Shown in pieces: positions 1 through 8,265 of a DNA stretch of 64,000 nt. Source of the DNA: an uncultured Blautia sp. (GTDB lineage Bacteria; Bacillota; Clostridia; Lachnospirales; Lachnospiraceae); NCBI GenBank assembly GCA_934424575.1, contig CAKRXU010000003.1, positions 80,012 to 144,011 of the forward strand. The letters run 5' to 3'. A model generated the notes under the pieces. It saw only the letters and a program-made list of their open reading frames with translations, was not told the DNA's origin and searched no databases. Both the position numbers and the translations under genes were made by a program. The number at the start of each line of letters is the position of its first letter. Position 1 is the stretch's first letter.

Positions 1-1
1 G

Positions 2-292
2 ATTGGAGATCTGATCGTAACCTGCGCGAGTGTCCACAGCCGTAACCGCAAGGCCGGCTATCTGATCGGTAAGGGATATACGATGCAGCAGGCAATGGAT
101 GAAGTTCAGATGGTTGTCGAGGGCGTTTATTCCGCCAAGGCAGCCAAGAGCCTTGCTGAGAAATACGAAGTAGAGATGCCGATCATCATGGAAGTCAACA
201 AAGTCCTGTTTGAGGACAAACCGGCAGCCGACGCCGTAAGAGACCTGATGCTCCGTGACAAAAAAGTAGAAACGCCGATGCTCCCATGGTAA
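2..292 (+). CDS. gpsA: glycerol-3-phosphate dehydrogenase [NAD(P)+], C-terminal part
   Basis: This is the last 96 or so residues of GpsA, cut by the window edge, so the start is not visible. The enzyme reduces dihydroxyacetone phosphate to sn-glycerol 3-phosphate in the cytoplasm for phospholipid synthesis. The frame is open from base 2 and carries the family motif GDLIVTCASVHSRNR, followed by the conserved GKG and VEGVYSAKA segments of the C-terminal helical domain. The stop codon overlaps the ATG of the following MATE gene, so the two are probably co-transcribed and translationally coupled. Recognition is firm because the GDLIVTC..SRN motif is diagnostic. Confidence 0.93.
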   Translation: MGDLIVTCASVHSRNRKAGYLIGKGYTMQQAMDEVQMVVEGVYSAKAAKSLAEKYEVEMPIIMEVNKVLFEDKPAADAVRDLMLRDKKVETPMLPW

Positions 293-1650
293 AAACAGGC
301 AAAAAAGACGATTTTTACCGGCAGATGTTCAAGCTTGCGATTCCGATCATCATCCAGAATCTGCTCAGCGCAGCGGTAAACTCTTCGGATGTGGTCATGC
401 TGAACTATGTAGGTCAGTCTGCAATCTCGGCAGTATCACTGGCGGCAAACTATTCTAACATTCTGTTTATGGTATATTATGGACTGGGCACAGGAGCGTC
501 CCTTCTGTGTGCACAGTACTTTGGCAAGAAAAATATGCAGGCGATCCATGCCATAGAGGGAATTGCCCTTCGGTTTTCGCTTGCGATCTCAGCACTTGTG
601 GCACTGGCTGCATTTACCATGCCGCAGAGGATGTTATTGTTATTCACTTCAGATCAGGAACTGATCGCGATCGGATCTTCTTATATACGGATCATGGGGA
701 TCACTTATCTCTGCTGGGGAGTGACAGAAATCTACCTTGCGATCCTTCGAAGCATCGGCCGCGTGACGATCAGTATGGCATTGAACATGCTGGCATTCGG
801 GCTGAATATTCTGCTGAATGCAGTTTTTATCTTCGGACTGTTTGGGGCACCGAAACTTGGAGCGACCGGTGTGGCGATCGCAACGGCATCTTCCAGACTG
901 ATACAGCTCATTGCCTGCGTGACCGTGTCTTTGTTGAGCAAAGATGTAAAACTGAATCCTGCTTATATGTTTATCCGAAGCAAGACGCTGCTGAATGATT
1001 TTATCCACCTTTCTCTTCCGGCACTTGGAAATGACCTTTCCTGGAGCGTGGCTTTTTCCATGTATTCCGTAATTCTGGGACATCTTGGAACGGAAGCAGT
1101 GGCAGCAAATTCACTGGTTACTGTTGTTCGAAACGTAGGATCTGTCTTCTGTTTTGCGATCGCGAGTGCGGGAACGATCCTTCTCGGCAGAGTGATGGGA
1201 CAGGGAGAACTTGAGAAATCCAAATCCTATGCGTCCAGAATGCTGAAGATGACAGTTGTGGCAGGAGCAGTGGGAGGTGTGATCGTACTGGCGGTTACTC
1301 CGTTTGTACTGAGATTTGCATCTCTGAATGATACGGCAATGCATTATCTGAAATATATGCTTCTGATCAACAGTTACTATATTATGGGATCAGCGGTAAA
1401 TACAGCCCTGATCGCCGGAGTGTTCCGTGCGGGCGGCGACACGAAGTTCGGTCTGATCTGTGATACGATCGATATGTGGGTCTATGCAGTACCGCTTGGA
1501 TTCTTTGCGGCGTTCGTGCTGAAGCTTCCGGTGCTCTGGGTATATTTCCTTCTGTGCACCGATGAATTCGTAAAATGGCCGTGGGTCATCCGTCATTACC
1601 GCAAGGGAGAATGGGCAAAGAATATCACAAGAGAAGATATCTTCGAATAA
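286..1650 (+). CDS. MATE family efflux transporter
   Basis: A 454-residue polytopic membrane protein of the MatE family, which exports drugs, metabolites or other organic cations using Na+ or H+ gradients. The sequence alternates about twelve hydrophobic segments with short polar loops. It shows the two-fold MatE repeat: an N-terminal half beginning IPIIIQNLLSAAVNSSDVVM and a second half beginning SLPALGNDLSWSVAFSMYS. Length is normal for the family. The ATG overlaps the gpsA stop codon, and a strong hairpin terminator follows. The substrate cannot be told from sequence. Confidence 0.9.
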   Translation: MVKTGKKDDFYRQMFKLAIPIIIQNLLSAAVNSSDVVMLNYVGQSAISAVSLAANYSNILFMVYYGLGTGASLLCAQYFGKKNMQAIHAIEGIALRFSLAISALVALAAFTMPQRMLLLFTSDQELIAIGSSYIRIMGITYLCWGVTEIYLAILRSIGRVTISMALNMLAFGLNILLNAVFIFGLFGAPKLGATGVAIATASSRLIQLIACVTVSLLSKDVKLNPAYMFIRSKTLLNDFIHLSLPALGNDLSWSVAFSMYSVILGHLGTEAVAANSLVTVVRNVGSVFCFAIASAGTILLGRVMGQGELEKSKSYASRMLKMTVVAGAVGGVIVLAVTPFVLRFASLNDTAMHYLKYMLLINSYYIMGSAVNTALIAGVFRAGGDTKFGLICDTIDMWVYAVPLGFFAAFVLKLPVLWVYFLLCTDEFVKWPWVIRHYRKGEWAKNITREDIFE

Positions 1651-1668
1651 CTGAATGTAAGGCTTAAA

Positions 1669-1710
1669 AAAGCCGGTCGATCATACACAAAAGGTGATCG
1701 ACCGGCTTTT
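1669..1710 (+). terminator. intrinsic terminator after the MATE gene
   Basis: A 15-bp perfect stem (1669-1683 with 1695-1709) has an 11-nt loop and ends in a short T run. An A run on the 5' arm lets it also work on the minus strand, where it would serve the convergent aldo/keto reductase gene. Confidence 0.85.
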
Positions 1711-1733
1711 GACCGCGTATAATGTGAAAATAA

Positions 1734-2561
1734 TCAAAAAATAGTATCTCTCAGATCCTCCGGAACATGAGAACTGTGGTAATTCTGATTGAGCGTGTCG
1801 AGAAGATCCATATCCTCCTGCTCGATCTCAAAATCAAAAATACGTGCATTGGCAGCAATGCGCTCCGGGCGGGTGGATTTCGGAATTACGGAGATACCCT
1901 TCTGGACAGCCCAGCGAAGTCCGATCTGAGCAGGCGTATGTGCATATTTCGTACCAAGTACGCAGAGGATATCATTGTCCAGATAAGCACCTCGCGCCAG
2001 CGGAGCATAAGCCTGTACCTGGATCCCGTTTGCCTGGCAGTATTCAATGAGCTCCCGCGGATAGCAGAGAGGATGACATTCGATCTGGTTGACTGCAGGA
2101 ACGATCCCGGATACCTTACGAAGTTCTTCAAGATGACGGATCTCAAAATTGCTGACACCGATAGAAAGAACCCGTCCGGATTCAAGAAATTTCTCCATTT
2201 CCTTCCAGGTATTGAGATAACATCCCGGAACCGGCCAGTGGATCAGATAAAGATCGATATAATCAAGACCAAGACGGTCAAGGCTTCGCTCAAAAGCCCC
2301 GTCTACATCTCCAAGACGCTGTGCATTATTCCAGATTTTGGTGGTGATAAAAAGATCCTTACGCGGAACTCCGCATCGTGCAATACCACGTCCGACACTC
2401 TCTTCGTTCTTGTATGCAGAAGCAGTATCGAACAGGCGATAGCCGTTCTTGGCTGCGGATATGATGGCATTCTCTGCCTCGTCGTCAGCGGTGGCTTTAT
2501 ATAGACCCAATCCCAGAAGCGGCATGGTTCTGTCATTATTTAAGAATACAGAAGTAGTCAA
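1734..2561 (-). CDS. aldo/keto reductase
   Basis: A 275-residue NAD(P)H-dependent aldo/keto reductase with the (beta/alpha)8 fold, likely reducing aldehydes or small ketones. The catalytic tetrad is visible as Asp45, Tyr50, Lys75 and His108, in the contexts FDTASAY, TTKIW and LIHWP. The C-terminal cofactor-binding signature IPKSTRPERI is present. The start is a TTG codon preceded by GGAGGAAG. The first internal ATG would cut into the conserved first strand (MPLLGLGLYK), so the TTG start is preferred. It is a single gene convergent with the MATE gene. Physiological substrate unknown. Confidence 0.9.
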   Translation of the reverse strand: MTTSVFLNNDRTMPLLGLGLYKATADDEAENAIISAAKNGYRLFDTASAYKNEESVGRGIARCGVPRKDLFITTKIWNNAQRLGDVDGAFERSLDRLGLDYIDLYLIHWPVPGCYLNTWKEMEKFLESGRVLSIGVSNFEIRHLEELRKVSGIVPAVNQIECHPLCYPRELIEYCQANGIQVQAYAPLARGAYLDNDILCVLGTKYAHTPAQIGLRWAVQKGISVIPKSTRPERIAANARIFDFEIEQEDMDLLDTLNQNYHSSHVPEDLRDTIF

Positions 2562-2817
2562 AATGCTTCCTCCTTGCTTATCAATTTGAAAATTTTTATA
2601 TATTATAACATAAAAATGTGAAAGAAGAACATCAAATATGTTAAATATTTAATACATGAAGTTACATAGGCATGGAAAAAAGGTGAAAATAAAGATTGTT
2701 AATATTAAAACGATGGCGTTATTTATATAACGAGAAAAATGATCGGCAGATGCGAAAAAATGCAAAAAAAGAAATAGAAACAGGAATGATTTTTGTGCGT
2801 TTTTTCTCAATATAGCC

Positions 2818-2846
2818 TTGATTAACTATAACAAAAGATGTATAAT
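2818..2846 (+). promoter_or_regulatory. sigma-A type promoter of the His-rich/cooT/metF/cooC unit
   Basis: TTGATT (2818-2823), a 17-bp spacer and a perfect TATAAT (2841-2846) lie about 80 bp upstream of the His-rich gene. The remainder of the 2562-2817 gap is very AT-rich. I saw no further gene, riboswitch or clear operator in it. Confidence 0.75.
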
Positions 2847-2927
2847 GAATTTAATTGATAAATTCTTGTCAGAAGTTTGCCACGTTTAAGACAGACTGAC
2901 AGGGATTCGTGCAGAAAGGAGTAGACA

Positions 2928-3332
2928 ATGCACTTAATAAAAGATGAAAACGGAAACCTTGTCCAGCACGGACATGAGCATACAGAGGGACACACACATG
3001 AACATACACATGCGGACGGTGTGACCCATACACATTCTCATTCTCACGGAGACGGCGAACATGCACATACACACGACAGCAGCTGTTCCAGCCAGGAACA
3101 CTGCGGATCCTGCGAGGGCGGCGACTGCAAGAAGGAGACAATAGCGCTTCTGACTTACATGTTACAGCACAATGAGCATCACGCAGCAGAACTCGACCAG
3201 ATGGCCGACAACCTGGAGAAGATGGGACTTGCAAGTTCAGCCAAGACGATCAAGGAAGCAGTCGCAGATTTCCAGAAGGGCAACATGCGCCTGGGACTTG
3301 CACTTACACTTGTTAAGGAAGAAATGAAATAG
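2928..3332 (+). CDS. histidine-rich putative metal (nickel) binding protein
   Basis: A 134-residue protein of unknown family. The first 58 residues contain 16 histidines, mostly as alternating HxH repeats (HTHEHTH, HTHSHSH, HAHTH). A Cys cluster follows (SSCSS, HCGSC, GDC). The last 65 residues form a predicted helical domain with another NEHH motif. There is no signal peptide or membrane segment, so it is cytosolic. An AGAAAGGAG Shine-Dalgarno lies 5' of the ATG. It is the first gene of a unit with cooT, metF and cooC, next to CO dehydrogenase and acetyl-CoA synthase. A nickel-storage or nickel-delivery role is therefore inferred. Zinc binding is an alternative. Confidence 0.75.
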   Translation: MHLIKDENGNLVQHGHEHTEGHTHEHTHADGVTHTHSHSHGDGEHAHTHDSSCSSQEHCGSCEGGDCKKETIALLTYMLQHNEHHAAELDQMADNLEKMGLASSAKTIKEAVADFQKGNMRLGLALTLVKEEMK

Positions 3333-3412
3333 GATCTGTTACTGTGAACGGTAATATTGGATTTTAATATGACACAATAATATGACACAACAGAATGGCG
3401 GAGGTGAGAGTT

Positions 3413-3598
3413 ATGTGTCTTGCAACTGTATACAAAGAAAACGATAATTCTGTTATCTTTAAGAATGTATCCAGGATTGATGTAGATGGAAATAAACTGG
3501 TGCTCAGAGACATTATGGGAGATGAGCGTGTCGTAGAGGGACATATCCTTATGGTAGACCTGGCAAACAGCATTGTAAAGCTTTGCTGCGATGACTGA
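3413..3598 (+). CDS. cooT: CooT-family nickel-binding protein
   Basis: A 61-residue protein matching the small CooT family, whose members bind Ni(II) and assist CO dehydrogenase maturation. In CooT the ligand is Cys2, and the chosen start gives Met-Cys (MCLATVYKEN). GGAGGTG lies 6-12 nt upstream of this ATG. An in-frame ATG 18 nt earlier would bury the Cys and overlaps the ribosome binding site, so it is rejected. The small beta-barrel pattern (VSRIDVDGNKLVLRDIMGD, VEGHILMVDL) fits the family. It sits between the His-rich gene and metF. Confidence 0.87.
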   Translation: MCLATVYKENDNSVIFKNVSRIDVDGNKLVLRDIMGDERVVEGHILMVDLANSIVKLCCDD

Positions 3599-3644
3599 TC
3601 GTCCGGGACTTATAAGCATTAATTTAATATAAGGAGGTGCAGCT

Positions 3645-4571
3645 ATGGCATCAGTAAAATTGACTGAGCTGATGAAAGAAAGACAACTCCTTTCTTTTGA
3701 ACTGTTCCCGCCCAAGACCGACAAGGGCATGGAGAATCTTCCGGGAACGATCGAGCATCTCTGTCAGTTTGAACCAGAATATATCTCTGTTACATACGGA
3801 GCCGGAGGCGGCAATGTAGGAGCGAACAGAGAAGTATGTCAGATGGTAAAGAAAGCCGGTACTGTTCCGGTAACTCATTTTACGGTTATCAAGAACACCA
3901 AAGAAGGAATCAGGGACCAGCTTGAGACATACCTGAGCGAGGGCGTTGATCATATCCTTGCTCTTCGCGGAGATTTTCCGAGAGGAGAACACTCCACAGG
4001 CGGAGATTTTAACTATGCGACAGATCTTGTCAAGTTTATCCGCCGGGAATTTGGAGACAAGTTTGAAATTGCAGTAGCAGGTTCGCCGGAAGGGCATATC
4101 GCATGCCGCAGCCTGGATGCAGATGTTTCCGTCCTTAAGATGAAACAGGACAATGGCGCTGATTATATCATGACGCAGCTCTGCTGGGATATGGAGCAGT
4201 TCGCACGCTGGCAGGACAAGATCCGCAAGGCCGGTGTCACGATGCCGATCGATGTAGGGATCATGCCGATCCTGGATCAGGCAGCTACGATCAGCATGGC
4301 TCTTTCACGTAATGGCTGTGTTATGGATCGAGAACTTTCCAGACTTATCTCTAAATACTGGATCTTCCCGAACCCGTTCGACAAAGCACCATTCGACGAT
4401 AACCTTGAACAGAAGAAAGAAGATTTCAAGAAAGCCGGTATTGAGTACACGATCAGGCAGATTGACAAATACCGTGCTCTTGGCGTAGAAGGTATCCACC
4501 TGTATGCGCTGAATAAATGGAAAGACGTAAGCGAGATCATCAATGCATCTGGCATGCGTACATTAATATGA
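3645..4571 (+). CDS. metF: 5,10-methylenetetrahydrofolate reductase
   Basis: A 308-residue MetF. It reduces methylene-THF to methyl-THF, the last step of the methyl branch of the Wood-Ljungdahl pathway, and also supplies methionine synthesis. The N-terminus SFELFPPKTDKGMENL and the strand VTYGAGGG are typical of the FAD-binding (beta/alpha)8 barrel. ALRGDFPRGE and QLCWDMEQFARW are further family motifs. AGGAGGTG precedes the ATG. No gene for the zinc-protein partner MetV adjoins it, unlike in Moorella or Clostridium ljungdahlii. The electron donor complex is thus not evident from context. Confidence 0.93.
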   Translation: MASVKLTELMKERQLLSFELFPPKTDKGMENLPGTIEHLCQFEPEYISVTYGAGGGNVGANREVCQMVKKAGTVPVTHFTVIKNTKEGIRDQLETYLSEGVDHILALRGDFPRGEHSTGGDFNYATDLVKFIRREFGDKFEIAVAGSPEGHIACRSLDADVSVLKMKQDNGADYIMTQLCWDMEQFARWQDKIRKAGVTMPIDVGIMPILDQAATISMALSRNGCVMDRELSRLISKYWIFPNPFDKAPFDDNLEQKKEDFKKAGIEYTIRQIDKYRALGVEGIHLYALNKWKDVSEIINASGMRTLI

Positions 4572-4599
4572 AAATAGAGTAGGAGGCACTCTTTAAGTT

Positions 4600-5370
4600 A
4601 TGGCACATGTGATTGCTGTCGCCGGTAAAGGCGGCGTAGGTAAAACTACTTTATGTGGAATGCTGATCCAGTATCTCTGCGAACAGAACAAAGGACCGAT
4701 CCTTGCAGTTGATGCAGATGCGAATTCCAACCTGAACGAAGTCCTGGGAGTAAAGGTTGACACAACTCTCGGTGATGTACGTGAGGAGATCGCACAGGCA
4801 GAGATCGCAAAGGAAAGCCCGATTCCGAAAGGAATGTCCAAGGCAGATTATGCTGAACTGAGATTTGAGGATGCACTGGTTGAGGAAGATGATTTTGATC
4901 TGCTCGTAATGGGCAGAACACAGGGAAAGGGCTGCTACTGTTATGTAAACGGTCTGCTTCAGGCTCAGCTTGCCAAGTATCAGAATCATTATCCATATAT
5001 CGTAGTAGATAACGAAGCAGGTATGGAGCATATCAGCAGAGGCGTTCTTCCGTCCATGCAGACTGCGATCTTGGTGAGCGACTGCTCCCGAAGAGGAATC
5101 CAGGCTGTTGGAAGGATCGCGAAACTGATCGATGAATGCGGAATGAAACCGGACACGATAGGACTGATCGTCAACCGTGCACCAAAGGGAGAACTGAATG
5201 ACGGGATCAAAGAAGAGATCGCCAATCAGGGACTTCATCTTCTCGGCGTAGTACCGCAGGATGAAACTGTTTATGAATATGACTGTGATGGCAAACCTAC
5301 AGCCAGTCTTCCGGAGGACAATCCGGTCAAGAAGGCATTAAGGGAAATTGCCGGCAAGTTAAGTTTATAA
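4600..5370 (+). CDS. cooC: CO dehydrogenase maturation ATPase CooC (copy 1)
   Basis: A 256-residue MinD/SIMIBI-type ATPase that loads nickel into the C-cluster of CO dehydrogenase. The deviant Walker A motif GKGGVGKTT is at residues 9-17. A Cys-x-Cys motif (Cys112-Tyr-Cys114) lies where CooC1 proteins bind Ni/Zn at the dimer interface. Walker B is in the YIVVDNEAGMEH segment. GGAGGCAC precedes the ATG. It closes the cooT-metF unit and lies directly upstream of the CO dehydrogenase gene. A second cooC lies after acsA. One of the two may serve acetyl-CoA synthase rather than CO dehydrogenase. Confidence 0.9.
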   Translation: MAHVIAVAGKGGVGKTTLCGMLIQYLCEQNKGPILAVDADANSNLNEVLGVKVDTTLGDVREEIAQAEIAKESPIPKGMSKADYAELRFEDALVEEDDFDLLVMGRTQGKGCYCYVNGLLQAQLAKYQNHYPYIVVDNEAGMEHISRGVLPSMQTAILVSDCSRRGIQAVGRIAKLIDECGMKPDTIGLIVNRAPKGELNDGIKEEIANQGLHLLGVVPQDETVYEYDCDGKPTASLPEDNPVKKALREIAGKLSL

Positions 5371-5375
5371 TCATG

Positions 5376-5436
5376 ATTCTCCTGCGATCACAGCAGGAGA
5401 ATTTATAACAGATGCTGAACGATACAGGATTCAGCA
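5376..5436 (+). terminator. two hairpins between cooC and acsA
   Basis: A 10-bp perfect stem (5376-5385/5393-5402) is followed by a 7-bp stem (5413-5419/5430-5436) and then GATTTTTTAC. Either may end the metF-cooC transcript or partly attenuate read-through into acsA. No well-placed promoter was recognised in the remaining gap to 5557. Confidence 0.45.
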
Positions 5437-5557
5437 GATTTTTTACAGGAAAATAACCCATGGGCGGGGATGGGTTCTGTCTGGAGGGTTATTATATAAA
5501 ACTTTATAGAAAGGTAAAAATACATGACTCATCATGTATAATAAAAGGAGGTCTATA

Positions 5558-7450
5558 ATGAGTGAATTCAAATTAACTACAGTGGAAGAATTTGAAGCTG
5601 CTACCAACCGACTGTTGGAAACTGGCGCAAAGGTAGGCGCAGACGCTTGGCAGTTCCGTGTAAAAAACCAGACTCCACACTGTAAGTTCGGTGAGCAGGG
5701 TATCTGCTGCCGTATCTGTTCCATGGGACCATGTCGTATCACACCGAAGGCTCCAAGAGGAATCTGCGGATGCGATGCACACGGTATCGTAGGAAGAAAC
5801 TTCCTTCGTTTCACAGCAGGTGGAGCAGCTACACATTCTGATCACGGACGTGAGATCTGTATCACCCTCGGACATGCAAAAGAAGGCGGAGACTATCAGG
5901 TAAAAGATCCTGAGAAACTGATCCGTATCGCCAAAGAATGGGGCGTTGAGACAGAGGGCAAAGACATTTATGATCTGGCTCATGAAATGTCTGACCTGGC
6001 TCAGGAAGAATACGGAAAGATCAGAGGCGTTTCCAGATGGCTGAAGAGAGCACCTCAGCATACACAGGATCTGTGGCATGCAGCAGGAATCGAGCCAAGA
6101 GCAATCGACCGTGAGGTTTCCTGTGCAATGCATATGACCCATATGGGTAACACATCCAAACCGGAGGCACTGATCCGTCAGGCACTTCGTAACGGACTTT
6201 CTGATGGATGGGGCGGTTCCATGTGTGGAACAGAGTTCTCTGACGTACTGTTCGGAACTCCGAAGCCGATTGATACAGAAGCAAACCTCGGTGTTATGAA
6301 TGCAGAAAACGTAAACATCGTAGTTCATGGACATGATCCGAGCCTTTCCGAGATGATCTGTGAAGTTGCAGACACCAAAGAAATGATCGACTATGCAAAA
6401 TCCATGGGTGCTAAGGGCATCACTATTTCCGGTGTATGTTGTACATCAAACGAAGTAGCTATGCGTCGTGGTATCCCGATGGCTGGTAACTTCCTGCAGC
6501 AGGAAAACGTTGTTCTCACAGGTGCATGTGAAGCGATCGTTGTTGACGTTCAGTGTATCTTCCCTGCATTAGGACCTCTGAGCAAATGTTTCCATACTAA
6601 ATTCATCACAACTTCTCCGATCTGCCAGATGCCAGATTCTGAGTTCATCGAATTCAGCGCAGGTACAGCAGGAGAAAAAGCACGTCAGATCGTTAAACTG
6701 GCATGTGAGAACTTCAAGAACAGAAAACCGGATCTCGTATATATCCCGGATATGAAACAGAAAGCAACTGTTGGATACTCTGTTGAAGCAATCGTTAAGA
6801 CACTTGACGGTGTAACAAACTCTCAGGTAGATGAGACAGGAACAACCAAACCTCTCCTTGAGTGCATCACATCTGGTGTTATCCGTGGTGCAGTTGCAAT
6901 GGTTGGATGTAACAACCCGAAGATCAGACCTGACTATGCACACGTTGAACTGATGAAGAAACTTCTTGCAAACGATATCGTTATCATCGCTTCCGGATGT
7001 TCAGCACAGGCAGCTGCAAAAGCCGGCCTTATGGACAAAGCAGCCAAAGATCTCTGCGGCGCTGGTCTGAAACGTGTCTGTGAACTCGCAGACATCCCTC
7101 CAGTGTTACATATGGGATCCTGTGTAGATATCAGCCGTATGATGATCCTTGCAGCTGAACTTGCCAAGGATTCCGGACTTAACATTTCCCAGCTTCCAGT
7201 AGTAGGATGTGCTCCTGAGTGGATGTCTGAGAAAGCTGTTTCCATCGGAAACTACGTAGTGGCAACAGGTATTGATACCTTCCTTGGTGTAGATCCATAT
7301 GTATCCGGATCTGATCAGGTGGCAGGACTTCTTACCGAAGGTGTTCGTGACTGGGTAGAAGCTGCTTACACAGTAGAAAAAGACATTGACAAATTAGGCG
7401 ATCTGATGATCGAGAGAATCGAAGAGAAGAGAGCAGCTCTCGGCATCTGA
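5558..7450 (+). CDS. acsA: carbon monoxide dehydrogenase catalytic subunit (AcsA/CooS)
   Basis: A 630-residue Ni-Fe-S CO dehydrogenase. It reduces CO2 to CO for acetyl-CoA synthase and can run in reverse. The N-terminal Cys cluster CKFGEQGICCRICSMGPCRI supplies the B and D clusters. Downstream Cys/His motifs (ISGVCCTSNE, VVDVQCIFPALG, MVGCNNPK, ASGCSAQAAAKAG, MGSCVD) fit C-cluster ligands and channel residues. The start is the ATG with AAAGGAGG 6 nt upstream. An ATG 24 nt earlier lacks a ribosome binding site. It is followed by cooC and acsB, as expected for the CODH/ACS complex. Confidence 0.96.
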   Translation: MSEFKLTTVEEFEAATNRLLETGAKVGADAWQFRVKNQTPHCKFGEQGICCRICSMGPCRITPKAPRGICGCDAHGIVGRNFLRFTAGGAATHSDHGREICITLGHAKEGGDYQVKDPEKLIRIAKEWGVETEGKDIYDLAHEMSDLAQEEYGKIRGVSRWLKRAPQHTQDLWHAAGIEPRAIDREVSCAMHMTHMGNTSKPEALIRQALRNGLSDGWGGSMCGTEFSDVLFGTPKPIDTEANLGVMNAENVNIVVHGHDPSLSEMICEVADTKEMIDYAKSMGAKGITISGVCCTSNEVAMRRGIPMAGNFLQQENVVLTGACEAIVVDVQCIFPALGPLSKCFHTKFITTSPICQMPDSEFIEFSAGTAGEKARQIVKLACENFKNRKPDLVYIPDMKQKATVGYSVEAIVKTLDGVTNSQVDETGTTKPLLECITSGVIRGAVAMVGCNNPKIRPDYAHVELMKKLLANDIVIIASGCSAQAAAKAGLMDKAAKDLCGAGLKRVCELADIPPVLHMGSCVDISRMMILAAELAKDSGLNISQLPVVGCAPEWMSEKAVSIGNYVVATGIDTFLGVDPYVSGSDQVAGLLTEGVRDWVEAAYTVEKDIDKLGDLMIERIEEKRAALGI

Positions 7451-7474
7451 TAGCAGGAAAGGCGCGATTAACTT

Positions 7475-8248
7475 ATGAAAATAGCAGTAACCGGTAAAGG
7501 CGGAGTAGGAAAGACAACTTTTGCGGCAACACTTGCCAGATTATACGCAGACGAAGGAAAGAAAGTCCTTGCGGCAGATGTAGACCCGGATGCAAATCTC
7601 GGTCTGGCACTTGGATTTGACGAGGAAACATTGGATTCCATCGTACCGATCTCCAGAATGCGTAAGCTGGTGGAGGAGCGTACCGGAGCCAACAGTCAGA
7701 ATCAGTTTTATAAACTGAACCCGAAGGTAGACGATATCCCGGATACCTACGGCAAGACCTGCAATGGCGTGAAACTGCTTGTCCTTGGTACCGTGGAAAC
7801 AGGCGGGGGCGGCTGTGTCTGTCCTGAGCATGTCATGTTGAAACGGATCATTAATAATCTTGTGATTCACAGGGACGATGTGGTGATCCTTGATATGGAA
7901 GCCGGCCTGGAGCATCTGGGCCGCGGCACCACGGAAAGCATGGATGAATTTATTGTAGTGATTGAACCAGGGGCAAGAAGTGTACAGACCTACAAAAATG
8001 TAAAACGACTTGCCAAAGATCTCGGTGTCGCACAGGTCAAAGTTGTGGCAAACAAAGTAAGGAACGAGGAGGATGAGGAATTCATCCGTTCCAAGATCCC
8101 TGCAGAAGATCTTCTTGGAATGATCCACTACAACACAGAAGTTATAGACGCTGACCGTCAGGGAAAATCCCCTTACGATTTCAGCCAGACTGTAACGGCT
8201 GAAATAACAAAAATAAAAGAAAAGATTGACCAGAACTCAAGTCTTTAA
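7475..8248 (+). CDS. cooC: CO dehydrogenase/ACS maturation ATPase CooC (copy 2)
   Basis: A 257-residue CooC-type ATPase with GKGGVGKTTF at residues 8-17. Its Cys-x-Cys motif GCVCPEH is at Cys114/Cys116, in the same place as in copy 1. The Walker B-like strand VVILDMEAGLEHLGRG is present. It is intercalated between acsA and acsB with short gaps. It probably inserts nickel into the CODH C-cluster or the ACS A-cluster. An AcsF-like role in ACS activation is inferred from position only. Confidence 0.88.
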   Translation: MKIAVTGKGGVGKTTFAATLARLYADEGKKVLAADVDPDANLGLALGFDEETLDSIVPISRMRKLVEERTGANSQNQFYKLNPKVDDIPDTYGKTCNGVKLLVLGTVETGGGGCVCPEHVMLKRIINNLVIHRDDVVILDMEAGLEHLGRGTTESMDEFIVVIEPGARSVQTYKNVKRLAKDLGVAQVKVVANKVRNEEDEEFIRSKIPAEDLLGMIHYNTEVIDADRQGKSPYDFSQTVTAEITKIKEKIDQNSSL

Positions 8249-8265
8249 AAACAGGAGGTATTAAC

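Noticed and set aside
1767..2504. 245-codon plus-strand frame
   Set aside because: It is antisense to the aldo/keto reductase with its full catalytic tetrad.
5537..5542. TATAAT just before acsA
   Set aside because: Transcription from it would begin inside the Shine-Dalgarno, and no -35 lies at the right distance.
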